This document shows, in pieces, positions 1 to 7,397 of a stretch of 13,255 nt of DNA. The position numbers and the translations under genes are program-made. The DNA is from VGBK01 sp043810615 (GTDB lineage Bacteria > Actinomycetota > Acidimicrobiia > Spongiisociales > UBA11373): assembly GCA_043810615.1 (NCBI GenBank), contig JBDROA010000022.1, positions 1 through 13,255 on the forward strand. Direction: 5' to 3'. The notes below the pieces were generated by a model. The model worked only from the letters and a program-made list of their open reading frames with translations, was not told the origin of the DNA and did not search any database. Within the stretch, counting starts at the first letter, position 1; each line of letters opens with the position of its first letter.

Positions 1-1997
1 GTGCAACGCAGGGTCTCCCCGGCGCTGAGAGTGCGATCGCCGTCGCAGGAGATCAGCGACTCCGGGAGGCGAGGGTCCTGGATGGTCACGCTGTAGACGA
101 TGTTGTTGCCGGTGTAGGTGATCGTGTAGACGAAGCGGGCCGAGGCTCCCACGGGGACGCTCGGAGCCGAGGCGGCATCATCGGCGTCGCGCCCGTTCAC
201 CATGACCTCGAGGGCCAGGTTGTGGATGCGGGGCTCACTGCGCACGTGGTAGAAGATGGGGTCGGAGTCGCCGACCGTCGCAGTCCCGGACTCCGCCACC
301 ACCCGGCCGGCGGAGGCGAACTCCCCCAGGCGGGCCACCGTGGTGGCATTGCACGTCATCGTCTCCCCGATGGCCAGGCTGGTGCCGGGGCAGGCCACCA
401 CGCCCAGAACGTCGTCGGCTACCCGCACCTCGCTCAGCGGCATCCCGCCGGCGTTGGTCACGAGGTAGGTGAAGAGGATGGTCTCCCCCGGCTGGCGAAC
501 CCGGGGCCCGGGCGGACGGTCGCCGTCGAAGCCCTCCACCAGGGCCTCGATGTCGATGGCCGGGTTTCCGGCCGCTCCCACGTAGTGGTGCAGGTCGCGG
601 TCCGACACGGCTCCCCCGACGGCGTCCCACCCCCAGGCCTCGGCGGCCGAGGCGTGCACCCCGGCGGCGGCGGTGCGGTTCACCGCGCAGGCCACGGTGT
701 CTCCAGGTGCCAGGTACCGGGTCCGGCAGGGGATGGTGCCCAAAGCGTCGTCGCGCACCCACAGGCCCCACAGTTCGACGTTGCCCGTGTTGCGCACCAC
801 GTAGTGGAACTCCAGGTCGTTGCCCGGCGGGACTACCGGCCCGGGCGGCGTGTCGGCGTCTTCGCCGGCGACGGAGGTCTCGAGGTCGATCGCCGGGGCG
901 GGCACGAAGCCGGAGGTGGTCCCGGCGTAGTGGGCGCGGGAGGCGGCCGCCGCCTCAGCCCCTGCGTCGTCCCAGGCCCAGGCGTTCACCACCCGGGAGT
1001 ACGGGCCCTCTACCGCCGTCGCGGCCGCCGAGCAGCGGACCGTTTCCCCTCGCGCCAGCGAGCGGTCGGGGCAGTCGACCCGGCCGAGGCCGTCGTGCCA
1101 CAGGTACAGGGCCCAGAGGTTCCCCGTCCCGCTGTTGGTGACGTCGTAGGCCCAGGCCACCGGGCTCCCCGTCTCGAGGGTCGGCCCGGGTGCAGCACCG
1201 GCAGGCTCCCCGCTGGCCAGCACCGTCATGGTCAGCGAGCCTTGAGGGCTCGGGTCGGGGAGGGTGGTGGTCGTGGTGGTCGTGGTGGTCGTGGTGGTCG
1301 TGGTGGTCGTGGTGGTCGTGGTGGTGGTAGTGGTCGTCGTGGTCGTGGTCGGGGGGGCCGGCAGTTCCACCGTGAGCACGAGGGAGTCCATAGCTCCCTC
1401 GCCACGCAAGTCCAGCCTCATCTCCACCACCTGGGCGGCGCCGAGGTTCACCCGGCGTGACGCCCTGTTCCCGGTAGCCGCCAGCCGGGTGGTGGACGAA
1501 ACCCCCGTCGCGGTGACCAGGGTGAGCGAGGGCCGGCGGGTGTCGGTATCGGCGAGCACGAAGGACTCCACCGTCACCGCGCCCGGCCCAAAGGCGCGGA
1601 AGTCGAAAGTGAGCACCCCGTCGCGGGCGTCGCCGGGATTGCCCCGATCACCGGTCTCCGAGACGACGAGCAGGTTCCCGAGGGAGGGGAAGAAGAGGTC
1701 GGCGTCGCCCCCGGTGCACCCTCCGCGAGTCCCCTGCGGCAGGCAGGCGCCGTCGAACACCATCGCCCGGTTCACCCCGGGCACGGCGCGGCGTTCGCCG
1801 CGGACGGCGATGCTGCCGGCGACGGCCGGGCCCGAGGCCCCGGACCCCACCCACACCCGTTCCACCAGGCCGCCCTCGGCGAGGCCCTCGAAGTCGATGA
1901 CGACGGTGGCGACCTCGGCTCGCGCCGTCGCCACGACCAGCATCGGCAGCGCCGCCACCAGGGCCAGTGCGGCCGTGATGGCCCAGCCTCTCCGCAT
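1..1997 (-). CDS. Secreted surface protein with poly-threonine linker and DUF7507/DUF11-like repeats (3' end outside window)
   Basis: A minus-strand reading frame stays open from ATG 1997 to the left edge (665 residues visible). The N-terminus is a signal peptide: two Arg, a hydrophobic core, then ATARA, with cleavage likely near residue 28. Residues about 29-213 form a beta-rich domain opening with VIDFEGL and containing GDRGNPGDARDG followed by LTFDF, a pattern I know from bacterial exported proteins. Residues 217-245 are 29 consecutive threonines. Four modules of about 110-120 residues follow, each with a VTNTGN-like strand, a DD-LG turn and a Cys pair (309/322, 424/437, 536/549, 651/665); modules are joined by PAIDIE-like and PPGP segments, as in DUF7507/DUF11. 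The family suggests a stalk-like cell-surface or adhesive role; the exact function is unknown. GGAGAGG lies 3 nt before the ATG, so this gene has a leader, unlike most neighbours. The C-terminal anchor, if any, lies outside the window. Confidence 0.82.
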   Translation of the reverse strand, partial: MRRGWAITAALALVAALPMLVVATARAEVATVVIDFEGLAEGGLVERVWVGSGASGPAVAGSIAVRGERRAVPGVNRAMVFDGACLPQGTRGGCTGGDADLFFPSLGNLLVVSETGDRGNPGDARDGVLTFDFRAFGPGAVTVESFVLADTDTRRPSLTLVTATGVSSTTRLAATGNRASRRVNLGAAQVVEMRLDLRGEGAMDSLVLTVELPAPPTTTTTTTTTTTTTTTTTTTTTTTTTTTTTLPDPSPQGSLTMTVLASGEPAGAAPGPTLETGSPVAWAYDVTNSGTGNLWALYLWHDGLGRVDCPDRSLARGETVRCSAAATAVEGPYSRVVNAWAWDDAGAEAAAASRAHYAGTTSGFVPAPAIDLETSVAGEDADTPPGPVVPPGNDLEFHYVVRNTGNVELWGLWVRDDALGTIPCRTRYLAPGDTVACAVNRTAAAGVHASAAEAWGWDAVGGAVSDRDLHHYVGAAGNPAIDIEALVEGFDGDRPPGPRVRQPGETILFTYLVTNAGGMPLSEVRVADDVLGVVACPGTSLAIGETMTCNATTVARLGEFASAGRVVAESGTATVGDSDPIFYHVRSEPRIHNLALEVMVNGRDADDAASAPSVPVGASARFVYTITYTGNNIVYSVTIQDPRLPESLISCDGDRTLSAGETLRC
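1263..1349 (-). repeat. Poly-threonine coding repeat with a 9-bp tandem unit
   Basis: Every codon from 1349 down to 1263 encodes threonine (ACC, ACG, one ACT), giving 29 residues. Positions 1266-1325 form a perfect 9-bp tandem repeat (plus strand ggtggtcgt, about 6.7 copies); the remainder is degenerate. The unit is a multiple of three, so slippage would change linker length without breaking the frame. It separates the N-terminal domain from the DUF7507-like modules and probably forms an extended, possibly O-glycosylated stalk; the glycosylation is inference. Confidence 0.93.
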
Positions 1998-2000
1998 GGG

Positions 2001-2007
2001 CCTCTCC
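2001..2007 (-). promoter_or_regulatory. Shine-Dalgarno GGAGAGG of the surface-protein gene
   Basis: Reading the minus strand, GGAGAGG is followed by CCC and ATG at 1997. It supports this start and shows that the mRNA carries a leader. A TANNNT box (TACGCT, 2037-2032) lies further upstream and could be its -10 element, but I see no convincing -35, so the promoter itself is only a candidate. Confidence 0.6.
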
Positions 2008-2095
2008 ACGTGTGAACTACTCAGGGTGGTCAGCGTAACGCCTTGGGTGCGTGAGGGCGATAGCCGCCGACGTCGGACGACAGGGGCTAGTCACC

Positions 2096-2112
2096 CGCCG
2101 GGGAAACCGGCG
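2096..2112 (-). terminator. Possible hairpin after the class V aminotransferase gene
   Basis: A perfect 6-bp inverted repeat, CGCCGG and CCGGCG with a 5-nt loop, begins 15 nt beyond the aminotransferase stop codon at 2128. It sits in the 130-bp gap before the surface-protein gene. No T-tract follows on the minus strand, so intrinsic termination is uncertain; GC-rich hairpins without T-tracts are common in actinobacteria. The rest of the gap (1998-2127) shows only the ribosome binding site and a weak TANNNT box. Confidence 0.3.
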
Positions 2113-2127
2113 ATCCCGCCCGGCCGC

Positions 2128-3225
2128 TCAGCCGTCCAGTGCCTCCCGGAGCCTCCCGACGGCCTCCGCCGGCGTCGAGGCGTGGGGCGAGACCCGCACC
2201 CAACCGGAACGGCGCGACACCACCAGGCCGGCAGCGGCCAGGCGGGCGGCAGTGGCGGCGGGGTCCTCGCCCGGCAAGTGGAAACTGACGATGCCGGCCC
2301 GCTCCTCCGGCCGCCGCCAGGGAGCGAGCACCTCGGCCCCGGCGCGGCGGACGACCTCCTCCACGGCCGCAGCCCGGGCGAGCACGGCGGCCTCGATGGC
2401 CGCAATCCCCGCCATCTCGATCACCTCCACCGCCGCCCCCATCTGCAGTGTGCCCAGATACGGCGGGGAGCCCTCCTGGAAGCGACTCGCCGTCTCGCGG
2501 GCATCGTGAGGTGGCGGGGTCTCGAAGTCAAGGAACGCCTCCACCCCGCACCACCCGGTCAGGGTAGGGGCCAGGCGCTCCAGGGCCCGGTCGCTCACCG
2601 CCATGACCCCGCTGCCCCACCCCGCCCGCAGCCACTTCTGGCCCCCGGCCACCAGCACGTCAGCCGGGCCCAGGACGGCGGCCACGGCACCGAGGCCCTG
2701 GATGGCATCGACCGCGAGCAAGGGCGCGGGGAAGGCCCGGCGCAGTTCGGCGAGATCGACCCGGAACCCGGTGACGAAGTCCACCAGGCTCACCGCCACC
2801 GCCCGGGTCTGGGAATCCACCGCCGGAGCGAGACGTACCGCCGTCACCCGGCGATCCGGGCATGGCACCAGGCGCACCTCGGGGCCCCCGGCCCCTTCGG
2901 CCCGCAGCCAGGGATACACGTTGGCGGGGAACTCGTGAGCGGGGAGCACCACGTTGCCACCGCTCCCCAGGAGGCCGAAGGCCACCTGGAAAAGGCCGGC
3001 CGAGGTCGAGGGCAGCGGGGCCACCCGGTCGGCAGGCACGGCCACCAGGCGGGCCATGGCCGCCAGGGCGGTCTCGTGAAGGGCGGCGATGGCATCCCAG
3101 GCCGTTCCCCGAGGCGCCGCCATGGCCTCCCGCACCCGTCGCGACACCGGACCGGTGGAGGCGAACTCCAGGTAGCCGGGCGGCTCGGCGAACTGCTCCA
3201 GGTAGGCGGCGGGCAGGGTGGTCAC
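2128..3225 (-). CDS. Class V aminotransferase-fold PLP-dependent enzyme
   Basis: 365 residues. The fold-type I class V signature is intact. PLSTS-like residues 72-78 and the following Gly-rich segment bind phosphate. LAVDAIQGLG (171-180) supplies the pyridine-nitrogen Asp174 and Gln177. GGQKWL supplies the Schiff-base Lys198. RVSPH near the C-terminus (Arg344) should bind substrate carboxylate. No Cys lies in the loop used by cysteine desulfurases, so persulfide formation is unlikely. Layout resembles isopenicillin N epimerase-like, kynureninase-like and EgtE-like C-S lyases, but I cannot assign the substrate. It is predicted cytoplasmic, with no signal peptide. The start is GTG 3225, overlapping the stop codon of the DUF885 gene as GTGA, which implies translational coupling; a longer in-frame opening to 3417 would lie inside the neighbour and lacks family sequence. 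Confidence 0.88.
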   Translation of the reverse strand: MTTLPAAYLEQFAEPPGYLEFASTGPVSRRVREAMAAPRGTAWDAIAALHETALAAMARLVAVPADRVAPLPSTSAGLFQVAFGLLGSGGNVVLPAHEFPANVYPWLRAEGAGGPEVRLVPCPDRRVTAVRLAPAVDSQTRAVAVSLVDFVTGFRVDLAELRRAFPAPLLAVDAIQGLGAVAAVLGPADVLVAGGQKWLRAGWGSGVMAVSDRALERLAPTLTGWCGVEAFLDFETPPPHDARETASRFQEGSPPYLGTLQMGAAVEVIEMAGIAAIEAAVLARAAAVEEVVRRAGAEVLAPWRRPEERAGIVSFHLPGEDPAATAARLAAAGLVVSRRSGWVRVSPHASTPAEAVGRLREALDG

Positions 3226-4796
3226 GGCAGCAACACCCTGTCTAGCAGGCCCAGAGGGAGAGCTCCGGGCGCGAGCAGGGCGTCGTGGAAGTCCCGCAGC
3301 GGGGCGCCCGCACCCCCGGCTTCTCGCCAACGGCGGCGCCACTCGAGGATCTCCACTCGGCCCAGCGCCCCCGCCGCCCCCCCGGGATCGGCGGCGCAAT
3401 CGAGCGCCTCGGCCCAAGCTTCGGCCGCCCCGAGGTGGGCCTCCCCGACGAACGCCTCCACCGCCTCCTCAAGAGACAGGTCGCCGGCGTGGAGTCGGGG
3501 AACAAGGACCAGACGGCAATCGGCCACCACGACCCGGCGCCGCCACAGCAGCCGCCAGGCGGGGGCCTCATCCTTGAAGCCGGCCTCCGCCATCAGGTCC
3601 CCGGCGTACAGGCTCCAGCCCTCCACCAACCCCCGGGAGGGGAAGCGGCGCCGCACCTCGCCGGGCGCCCGGGCGGCCTGGAGGGCGGCCAACAGGCTCC
3701 CCGGATAGGCGGCGGTCACCGCCAGTTCGTCGAGTACCGCCCGGCCGGGTGCGCCATCCGCCGCCGGGGCCGGGTAGAGGACGGCCTTCGTGGCCGGGTC
3801 GTCGTAGGGGCCGGGGGCCTGGAGTCGGCCCCCCTCCCCCCCGATCCGGCCGACGCTCCTCGCCGCTTCGATTCGGGCGTGCCCGGAAGGGGATACCAGG
3901 TCGTGCTCGGCCTCGAAGCGCCGGGCCTCCTCGAGCGAATGGGCCAGGGCTGCCGCCGGGTCGGCCTCGGGATGGCCGGCGGCCGCCCGGGCACACGCCT
4001 CTCCCAACGGAAGGCCCGGCGCCAGAGCGGCGGCGTCGGCGACCAGGGCTTCCTGGTCCTCCACCAGCCGAGCGACCCCCCCGGCGGCCAAGTCATCCGC
4101 CGACCGGGCGAGGCTCTCGCTCGCCCGCAACCACTCCTCCAACCCCTCCCGGCCCAGAGCGAAGTCATCGGCCCCCACAGACAGGCGCTCCGCCTCGATC
4201 CAGGCGGCGTAGGCCTCCAGTTCTCCCGAGGCGCTTTGCGCGGCCTCCCCCAGCCAGGCGGCCTCCTCCGGGGCGGCGGCGCTCGCCGGGGATTCTGCAA
4301 CCGTGGCCAGATCCCGCGCCGCCTCTCTGGCCTCCGCCACGGCCCGTTCCGCCCAGGCCCGCGGGATCACCTCGTCCAGATTGGCCCGGGCCGCCGCCAG
4401 CAGCCCGCCCGCCTCGCCCAGCACCGCCGCCGCTCGCTCCAGGCGCAGCCCGGCCGGGGCGTAATCGCGCTCCAGATAGACGGCAATGCCTAGGGCCTCC
4501 AGATACCAGGCCGGGTCTCGCTGCCACCGGCGGGCCACCTCGCCCTCGAAGCGCTCCCGGTCCACGACGCCGAGCAGCACCTCCCGGTCGACCTCCTGCT
4601 CGGGGGTGAGCCCCGTGAGCCCGGCCACCTGGTCGCGCAGTCGGCCGAGGCGGTCGAGGCCCGCCTCCACCGCCGCCCCAGTCAGGTCGGGAACCTGGCC
4701 GTCGTACTCGTGCTTGCCCAGGGCAACCGCCCACTGCGGATGCAGGTTCCAGATGGCGGCGGAGACCCGGTCGGCCGGTTGCTCGAGGACGGCCAT
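3222..4796 (-). CDS. DUF885 family protein with degenerate zinc-binding motif
   Basis: 524 residues, a little shorter than usual for DUF885 (about 550-600), with no signal peptide, so probably cytoplasmic. DUF885 proteins are putative zinc metallopeptidases with a motif of the form VHEAYPGHxxQ, then F-EGWALYAE. Here the first motif reads VTAAYPGSLLA (360-370). Thr361 and Ala362 replace His-Glu and Ser367 replaces the second His, while the AYPG core is kept. The second motif is intact as LVEGWSLYAGDLM (Glu392). The middle is rich in Ala, Glu and Leu and probably helical. The frame is clean throughout. It therefore looks like a maintained, catalytically dead or repurposed member rather than a broken gene. 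The stop overlaps the aminotransferase start, so the two products are made together. ATG 4796 has no clear Shine-Dalgarno but has TAGGCT 9 nt upstream. Confidence 0.78.
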   Translation of the reverse strand: MAVLEQPADRVSAAIWNLHPQWAVALGKHEYDGQVPDLTGAAVEAGLDRLGRLRDQVAGLTGLTPEQEVDREVLLGVVDRERFEGEVARRWQRDPAWYLEALGIAVYLERDYAPAGLRLERAAAVLGEAGGLLAAARANLDEVIPRAWAERAVAEAREAARDLATVAESPASAAAPEEAAWLGEAAQSASGELEAYAAWIEAERLSVGADDFALGREGLEEWLRASESLARSADDLAAGGVARLVEDQEALVADAAALAPGLPLGEACARAAAGHPEADPAAALAHSLEEARRFEAEHDLVSPSGHARIEAARSVGRIGGEGGRLQAPGPYDDPATKAVLYPAPAADGAPGRAVLDELAVTAAYPGSLLAALQAARAPGEVRRRFPSRGLVEGWSLYAGDLMAEAGFKDEAPAWRLLWRRRVVVADCRLVLVPRLHAGDLSLEEAVEAFVGEAHLGAAEAWAEALDCAADPGGAAGALGRVEILEWRRRWREAGGAGAPLRDFHDALLAPGALPLGLLDRVLLP

Positions 4797-4805
4797 AGCC
4801 CGCCG

Positions 4806-4811
4806 AGCCTA
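4806..4811 (-). promoter_or_regulatory. Candidate leaderless -10 box (TAGGCT) of the DUF885 gene
   Basis: On the minus strand TAGGCT is followed by 9 nt and then ATG 4796, the spacing expected if transcription starts at or next to the start codon. It lies in the 26-bp gap after the YihY stop, so the DUF885-aminotransferase pair may have its own promoter. GGCGGG in the gap is only a weak Shine-Dalgarno alternative. Confidence 0.4.
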
Positions 4812-4822
4812 GTGCCGAAGCC

Positions 4823-5689
4823 TCACTCGGCCCCGGGGGCCGAGTCTCCGGATTCGGGCTCGGCGCGGCGGCCCACCGAGTACGACACCACCGCCGCCCC
4901 GAGCAGGATGGCGAGAGCTCCGGAGTAGAGCCAGACCAGGGCGACGGCCACCGCACCGAGGATCCCGAAGGTGGCTCCCAGGGCAGGGGCCAGAGACAGG
5001 TAGAGGCCGAAGCCGAGGCTGGACAGCAGCGCCCCGGTCGTGCCCACCAACGCGGCCAGCCACGGCCGGGGCAGTGGGCGGGAAGGCCCCCAGCGGTAGC
5101 AGGCGAGCAATAGAAAGTACAGCCCGGTGCCCGTCACCGGGATCCGCAGCCAGTTCAAGGCCGCCCCCAGCCAGCCGGCCCCGGTGAGTCCCACGATGAA
5201 CTCCACGAGATGGCCTCCGGCGACGAGGAGCAGAGACGCGAGGAGCAGGACGAAGCCCCCGCCGACGGTGAGGCCGACGGCGATGAGGCGCGCCGGCACC
5301 CCGCGCCTGGCCTCATGGTGCCCCTCCACGGCGGCCAGGGCGCGCTGGAGTGAGAGAGTGGCTCGGGAGCCGAGCACGAGGGCGAGCACGACCGAGAGGG
5401 CGATGACCCAACCCTCCTGCCCACCGAGGCGGGACTCGGCCTCGACCAGGAGGCCCAGGACGAACTCGGCCACGGTGGCGGGGGCGATTGTCTCCAGAGT
5501 CGTGCGCACCCGGTCGAGGGCTCGCGCGCTTTCCCCGATGAGAGCCGCCGCTCCGAGCAGTGCCAGAGCCAGAGGCACCAGGGCCAGGAAGGTGTGATAG
5601 GCGATGGCGGCGGCGAGCGTGGGAAGGTCGACCCGACGTAGCAGGAGGCGAAAGCCGCCGAGGAACTGTCCGAGCCGCCGTCGGGTCAC
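4823..5689 (-). CDS. YihY/virulence factor BrkB family membrane protein
   Basis: 288 residues, typical for this family of integral inner-membrane proteins, whose precise function is not settled. Residues 25-52 carry the family's first membrane segment, LAAAIAYHTFLALVPLALA, matching the AaiAfy...SLfPL signature. Further hydrophobic segments follow near 92-115, 132-158, 178-195, 207-230 and 240-270, six in all. The last includes WLYSGALAILLGA, the well-conserved end of the fold. A short charged tail (RRAEPESGDSAPGAE) ends the protein. The start is taken as GTG 5689, directly before the conserved region; no in-frame ATG fits. There is no Shine-Dalgarno, but TATCCT lies 6 nt upstream. It is transcribed divergently from the PQQ-like protein and is followed after 26 bp by the DUF885 gene. 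Gene symbols such as yihY would overstate what is known here. Confidence 0.9.
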   Translation of the reverse strand: MTRRRLGQFLGGFRLLLRRVDLPTLAAAIAYHTFLALVPLALALLGAAALIGESARALDRVRTTLETIAPATVAEFVLGLLVEAESRLGGQEGWVIALSVVLALVLGSRATLSLQRALAAVEGHHEARRGVPARLIAVGLTVGGGFVLLLASLLLVAGGHLVEFIVGLTGAGWLGAALNWLRIPVTGTGLYFLLLACYRWGPSRPLPRPWLAALVGTTGALLSSLGFGLYLSLAPALGATFGILGAVAVALVWLYSGALAILLGAAVVSYSVGRRAEPESGDSAPGAE

Positions 5690-5695
5690 ACAGGC

Positions 5696-5701
5696 AGGAT
5701 A
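5696..5701 (-). promoter_or_regulatory. Candidate leaderless -10 box (TATCCT) of the YihY-family gene
   Basis: TATCCT on the minus strand ends 6 nt before GTG 5689, with no purine-rich ribosome binding site between. This is the best match to TATAAT in the divergent gap and supports the GTG start. No clear -35 is visible. Confidence 0.5.
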
Positions 5702-5743
5702 GGGAGTGGTCGCCCCTGGCGCGGCGTTCCCGGCAGGCAGGCA

Positions 5744-5749
5744 TAGACT
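5744..5749 (+). promoter_or_regulatory. Candidate leaderless -10 box (TAGACT) of the PQQ-like gene
   Basis: TAGACT is followed by 9 nt and ATG 5759, and there is no Shine-Dalgarno in between. It shares the 69-bp divergent gap with the oppositely oriented TATCCT box at 5701-5696. Between them, GC-rich sequence with a CAGGCAGGCA run shows no obvious operator palindrome. Confidence 0.45.
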
Positions 5750-5758
5750 CGATCGCCT

Positions 5759-7372
5759 ATGCCCGCCAAACGCCGCTCACCTGCCCTAGTGGGTGTGCTC
5801 TTCGCCGTCGGCCTGGCCGCCCTGAGCCTGCTCACCTTCGCCGTGCTGCGGCAGGCCGACGGCAACCCTGGGACCACCGCCGCCGGAAGCACGAGCCTCC
5901 CCTCGACCACCGGCAGCACCGACCCGACCACCACCGGTCCCGGGGAGACGACCACCACCACGGTGGGCACCACGACCTCGACCACCACCACGACCACCAC
6001 CATCCCCCTACACCTGTGGGTGGATCGGCGCACCGTGGGACAGCCCTGGGGCAGCACCGTGACCGGCCTGCTCACCTTCCGGGGCAATCCCACCAACTCC
6101 TGGTACGGCACCGGCCCGATCCCCGAGACCCCCGAGGTCCTGTGGAAGTACCCGGAGGCGCCCATGGGCTCCAACGACGACCAGGGCGTGCCCTGGACCG
6201 GGATCACGTGGACCGGCCAGCCGGTGATCTGGGTGCGCCCCGACGGGGCCACCGAGCTCATCTTCGGGGCCACCGACGCCCGCCTGCACTTCCTCGACCC
6301 GGAGACCGGCGAGGAGACCCGGGAGCCCTTCTTCACCGCCGCCGGGGGGCACATCAAGGGCACCCCCACCCTCGACCCCGATGGGTTCCCCCTCATCTAC
6401 TTCGGGGCCCGCGACCACCGGCTGCGCATCGTGGCCCTCGACCGCGACGAGCCCCTCACCCTGTGGAGCGTCAGCGCCGACGACGAGCCCGAGGGCCGCT
6501 GGTGGCACGACTGGGACGGCAGCCCTCGGATCGTGAACGACATCATGTTCGAGGGATGCGAGAACAGCTTCTACTACATCTGGAAGCTGAACCGGGGGTA
6601 CGACCTCCAAGGGAACGCCACCGTGAACCCGGTGCTCCTCTTCAAGATGAAGACGTGGGACCAGGATCTGCTCGACGCCATCGCCCCCTCCGGGTACATG
6701 GCGACCAGCGTGGAGAATTCGTCGGTCTTCTTCGAGGGACGGGTCTACTTCGCCAATTCGGCCGGGCGGGTCGTCGGCCTCGACATCGAAGCGGCCGTGG
6801 CAGGCCGGGACCCCATCGTGTTCGACTACTGGGTGGGCGACGACGTGGACGGGTCGATCGTGGTGGATGAGGAGGGGATGCTCTACGTCCCGGTGGAGTA
6901 CGAGCGCTACAACGCCCGGGCGCAGCAACTGGGCCAGTTGATCAAGCTCGACCCCTACGCCGCAGACGACCCCTACCTGTGGGGCATGTTCTCCCTGACC
7001 AGCCCGCCTTACAAGGGTGGCATGTGGACCACCCCGGCCCTGGGCGACGGCGTGCTCTACGCCGTCACCAACCGCGGCTTCCTGGTGGCGGTGGACCGGG
7101 GCACCGGCGAGGAGGTGTGGTCGGTGGACATCGGCTCCGGGTCCTTCAGCGGGCCGCACCACATGTCCTCGCCCATCGTGGTGGACGACCGGCTCATTGT
7201 GGCCACCGCCGGCGGGACCCTGCAGTCGTACGACATCACCGACCCCCGCGCCCCGGTCCTCGACTGGGAGCTGCCCATCACCGCCGGGCATATCGAGGCC
7301 ACCCCGGCGGCCTGGGAGGGGATGATCTACATCGGATCCCGCGACGGGTTCCTCTACGCCGTCGGCGACTGA
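5759..7372 (+). CDS. Membrane-anchored PQQ-like beta-propeller repeat protein with Thr-rich stalk
   Basis: 537 residues. KRR at 4-6 precedes one membrane segment (about 9-30) that probably acts as an uncleaved anchor. Residues 39-81 are dominated by threonine and resemble the poly-Thr linker of the surface protein at the left edge. From about residue 85 to the end the protein shows PQQ/quinoprotein-type propeller blades: repeats of G-LYAVT-RG-LVAVDRGTGEEVW, IFGATDARLHFLDPETGEE, VYFANSAGRVVGLDIE, LIVATAGGTLQSYD and, at the C-terminus, MIYIGSRDGFLYAVGD. The domain should sit outside the membrane. Such propellers are often structural or ligand-binding; I see no heme-binding CxxCH and no vicinal Cys pair typical of PQQ alcohol dehydrogenases, so an enzyme role is not supported. 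It starts at ATG 5759, probably leaderless. The M3 peptidase gene follows after 25 bp on the same strand. Confidence 0.85.
   Translation: MPAKRRSPALVGVLFAVGLAALSLLTFAVLRQADGNPGTTAAGSTSLPSTTGSTDPTTTGPGETTTTTVGTTTSTTTTTTTIPLHLWVDRRTVGQPWGSTVTGLLTFRGNPTNSWYGTGPIPETPEVLWKYPEAPMGSNDDQGVPWTGITWTGQPVIWVRPDGATELIFGATDARLHFLDPETGEETREPFFTAAGGHIKGTPTLDPDGFPLIYFGARDHRLRIVALDRDEPLTLWSVSADDEPEGRWWHDWDGSPRIVNDIMFEGCENSFYYIWKLNRGYDLQGNATVNPVLLFKMKTWDQDLLDAIAPSGYMATSVENSSVFFEGRVYFANSAGRVVGLDIEAAVAGRDPIVFDYWVGDDVDGSIVVDEEGMLYVPVEYERYNARAQQLGQLIKLDPYAADDPYLWGMFSLTSPPYKGGMWTTPALGDGVLYAVTNRGFLVAVDRGTGEEVWSVDIGSGSFSGPHHMSSPIVVDDRLIVATAGGTLQSYDITDPRAPVLDWELPITAGHIEATPAAWEGMIYIGSRDGFLYAVGD
5873..6001 (+). repeat. 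Threonine-rich linker coding segment
   Basis: Codons for residues 39-81 of the PQQ-like protein, mostly ACC and ACG, with Ser, Gly and Pro interspersed. It lacks the strict 9-bp periodicity of the repeat at 1263-1349 but encodes the same kind of stalk between membrane anchor and folded domain. Confidence 0.8.
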
Positions 7373-7383
7373 ACGACCTCAGC

Positions 7384-7389
7384 TAACCT
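7384..7389 (+). promoter_or_regulatory. Candidate leaderless -10 box (TAACCT) of the M3 peptidase gene
   Basis: TAACCT lies in the 25-bp gap after the PQQ-like gene and ends 8 nt before GTG 7398. There is no Shine-Dalgarno. It suggests the peptidase can be transcribed on its own as a leaderless mRNA, in addition to any read-through. Confidence 0.45.
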
Positions 7390-7397
7390 CCGCGGCC

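Noticed and set aside
1263..1349. Short tandem repeats that could suggest a CRISPR-like array
   Set aside because: Units are 9 bp with no spacers and encode threonine in frame; there are no cas genes.
2128..3225. Cysteine desulfurase (SufS/IscS) for the class V enzyme
   Set aside because: The active-site Cys loop is missing; the corresponding region near 330-348 reads SRRSGWVRVSPH.
1264..3708. Long plus-strand reading frame beginning with a poly-valine run, and another open plus-strand frame over 222-1460
   Set aside because: They are antisense shadows of the poly-Thr surface protein and the aminotransferase. The composition is extreme, no domain is recognisable, and the minus-strand frames show clear family motifs.
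5560..6870. Plus-strand frame overlapping the PQQ-like gene and the divergent gap
   Set aside because: Arg/His/Pro-rich translation typical of a shifted frame in GC-rich DNA; the 5759-7372 frame carries the propeller motifs.
5759..7372. PQQ-dependent alcohol dehydrogenase
   Set aside because: The propeller motifs are present, but no vicinal Cys pair, heme motif or calcium-site signature is visible, and the protein has a membrane anchor plus Thr stalk instead.
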